Below, one piece after another: positions 4,709-5,051 of a DNA stretch of 5,051 nucleotides. This stretch comes from Limnohabitans sp. (GTDB lineage Bacteria > Pseudomonadota > Gammaproteobacteria > Burkholderiales > Burkholderiaceae_C). The notes beneath the pieces are model-generated. The model searched no databases and had not been told where the DNA came from. It saw nothing but the letters and a program-made list of their open reading frames with translations. Every line of letters starts with the position of its first letter. The stretch's first letter is position 1. A program made the position numbers and the translations under genes. The stretch spans positions 11,819 through 16,869 of the forward strand of contig JANQXJ010000153.1 in assembly GCA_030729445.1 (NCBI GenBank). Reading direction: 5' to 3'.

Positions 4709-5051
4709 TCAATGCTTGCCGTGACCGCCTTGGTGCTTTTTGGCGTGCATACCAGAGCCTTTCATCATGCGGGCGGTTTCCTTGTCAAACACCTGCTTTT
4801 GCTCAGCACTCAGGCTGGCGTAAAAAGTCTTGGTCGCATCGGCGCGTTGTTGCATGTGCGCGTCGCGTTGGGCTTTCATGGCCTGCACCATGTCCAGGCG
4901 TTCGGGCGTGGTCATTTTTTCCAAGCTGGCACGCTCAGGCCGCGCCATGCGGGCAGGGTGCTGCATGGACTGGGTGAATGTGGTCCACGCAGGTTCTTGA
5001 GCGGCTTGCAAATTAAGTTTGGACTTAAGATCGGCCAAGCGTTGCGTGTGG
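4709..5051 (-). CDS. Spy/CpxP-like (LTxxQ motif) periplasmic protein, C-terminal part (5' end outside window)
   Basis: The frame is open to the window edge (reading H-T-Q-R-L-A-D-L-K...) and stops at TGA 4709-4711, leaving about 113 residues; the TTG codon at 5038 is an internal leucine. The visible part is highly alpha-helical and rich in Ala, Gln, Lys, Met and Arg. RLADLKSKLNLQAAQEPAW resembles the first helix of Burkholderiales Spy-like proteins; MTTPERLD and LSAEQKQVFD are the two LTxxQ-type motifs. Spy and CpxP relatives are periplasmic chaperone or envelope-stress proteins. The signal peptide expected for such a protein would lie outside the window. The tail is rich in histidine and lysine (HAKKHQGGHGKH), which might bind metal ions; this is inference. 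Confidence 0.85.
   Translation of the reverse strand, partial: HTQRLADLKSKLNLQAAQEPAWTTFTQSMQHPARMARPERASLEKMTTPERLDMVQAMKAQRDAHMQQRADATKTFYASLSAEQKQVFDKETARMMKGSGMHAKKHQGGHGKH

Noticed and set aside
4686..4715. GCATTGA/TCAATGC inverted repeat spanning the stop codon of the Spy-like gene
   Set aside because: Only 7-base arms with a 16-base loop and no following T-tract; too weak to call a terminator.
4702..4977. Plus-strand 91-codon open frame rich in Cys, Trp and Arg
   Set aside because: It is the antisense shadow of the Spy-like gene, with composition typical of a reversed frame.
1..5051. Search for CRISPR arrays, tRNA genes, insertion sequences, toxin-antitoxin or phage-defence genes
   Set aside because: No regularly spaced repeats, cloverleaf-like sequences, transposase motifs or defence-family proteins were seen on either strand.

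Overview
The window looks like chromosomal DNA of a betaproteobacterium, probably Burkholderiales and perhaps close to Comamonadaceae. This is inferred from the style of the MinC, MinD and MinE proteins, a paired DUF2189/DUF2788 membrane-protein operon, a Spy-like protein of the Burkholderiales type, and moderate GC content. There are no tRNA or rRNA genes, no CRISPR array and no transposase.

Layout: (1) Bases 1-1056 (+) hold the C-terminal 351 residues of a large indolepyruvate ferredoxin oxidoreductase-type protein; its start lies outside the window. (2) A convergent gap carries a strong hairpin terminator (1057-1095) serving the opposite strand. (3) The complete operon minC-minD-minE lies on the minus strand (3031 down to 1153) and encodes the oscillating division-site selection system. 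(4) A 287-bp gene-poor gap (3032-3318) separates minC from the next gene. (5) A DUF2189 membrane protein and a small DUF2788 membrane protein sit in a one-base stop/start overlap on the minus strand (4412 to 3319), with an FNR/Anr-like site upstream. (6) Bases 4434-4708 hold a hairpin terminator and a 99-bp nested palindromic REP/BIME-like element. (7) Bases 4709-5051 (-) hold the C-terminal part of a Spy/CpxP-like (LTxxQ) periplasmic protein that runs off the window.

The most interesting part is the 3032-3318 gap. Read on the plus strand it has, in order: an AT-rich stretch; a TAG/TAA trinucleotide run (TAG-TCG-TAG-TAG-TAA); a GC-richer spacer; a one-mismatch DnaA box (TGTGGACAA); phased T-tracts; an 8-bp-arm inverted repeat; and two perfect DnaA boxes facing each other (TGTGGATAA and TTATCCACA). 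The order and orientation match the known unwinding module of bacterial origins (unwinding element, DnaA-trio, GC cluster, DnaA box). I therefore propose that this is a chromosomal origin, or an origin-like DnaA-binding locus, placed directly upstream of minCDE. No dnaA, dnaN, gyrB or parAB is visible in the window, so its identity as the active oriC is unproven. If real, it would put the min operon promoter inside a DnaA-controlled region and tie replication initiation to division-site placement.
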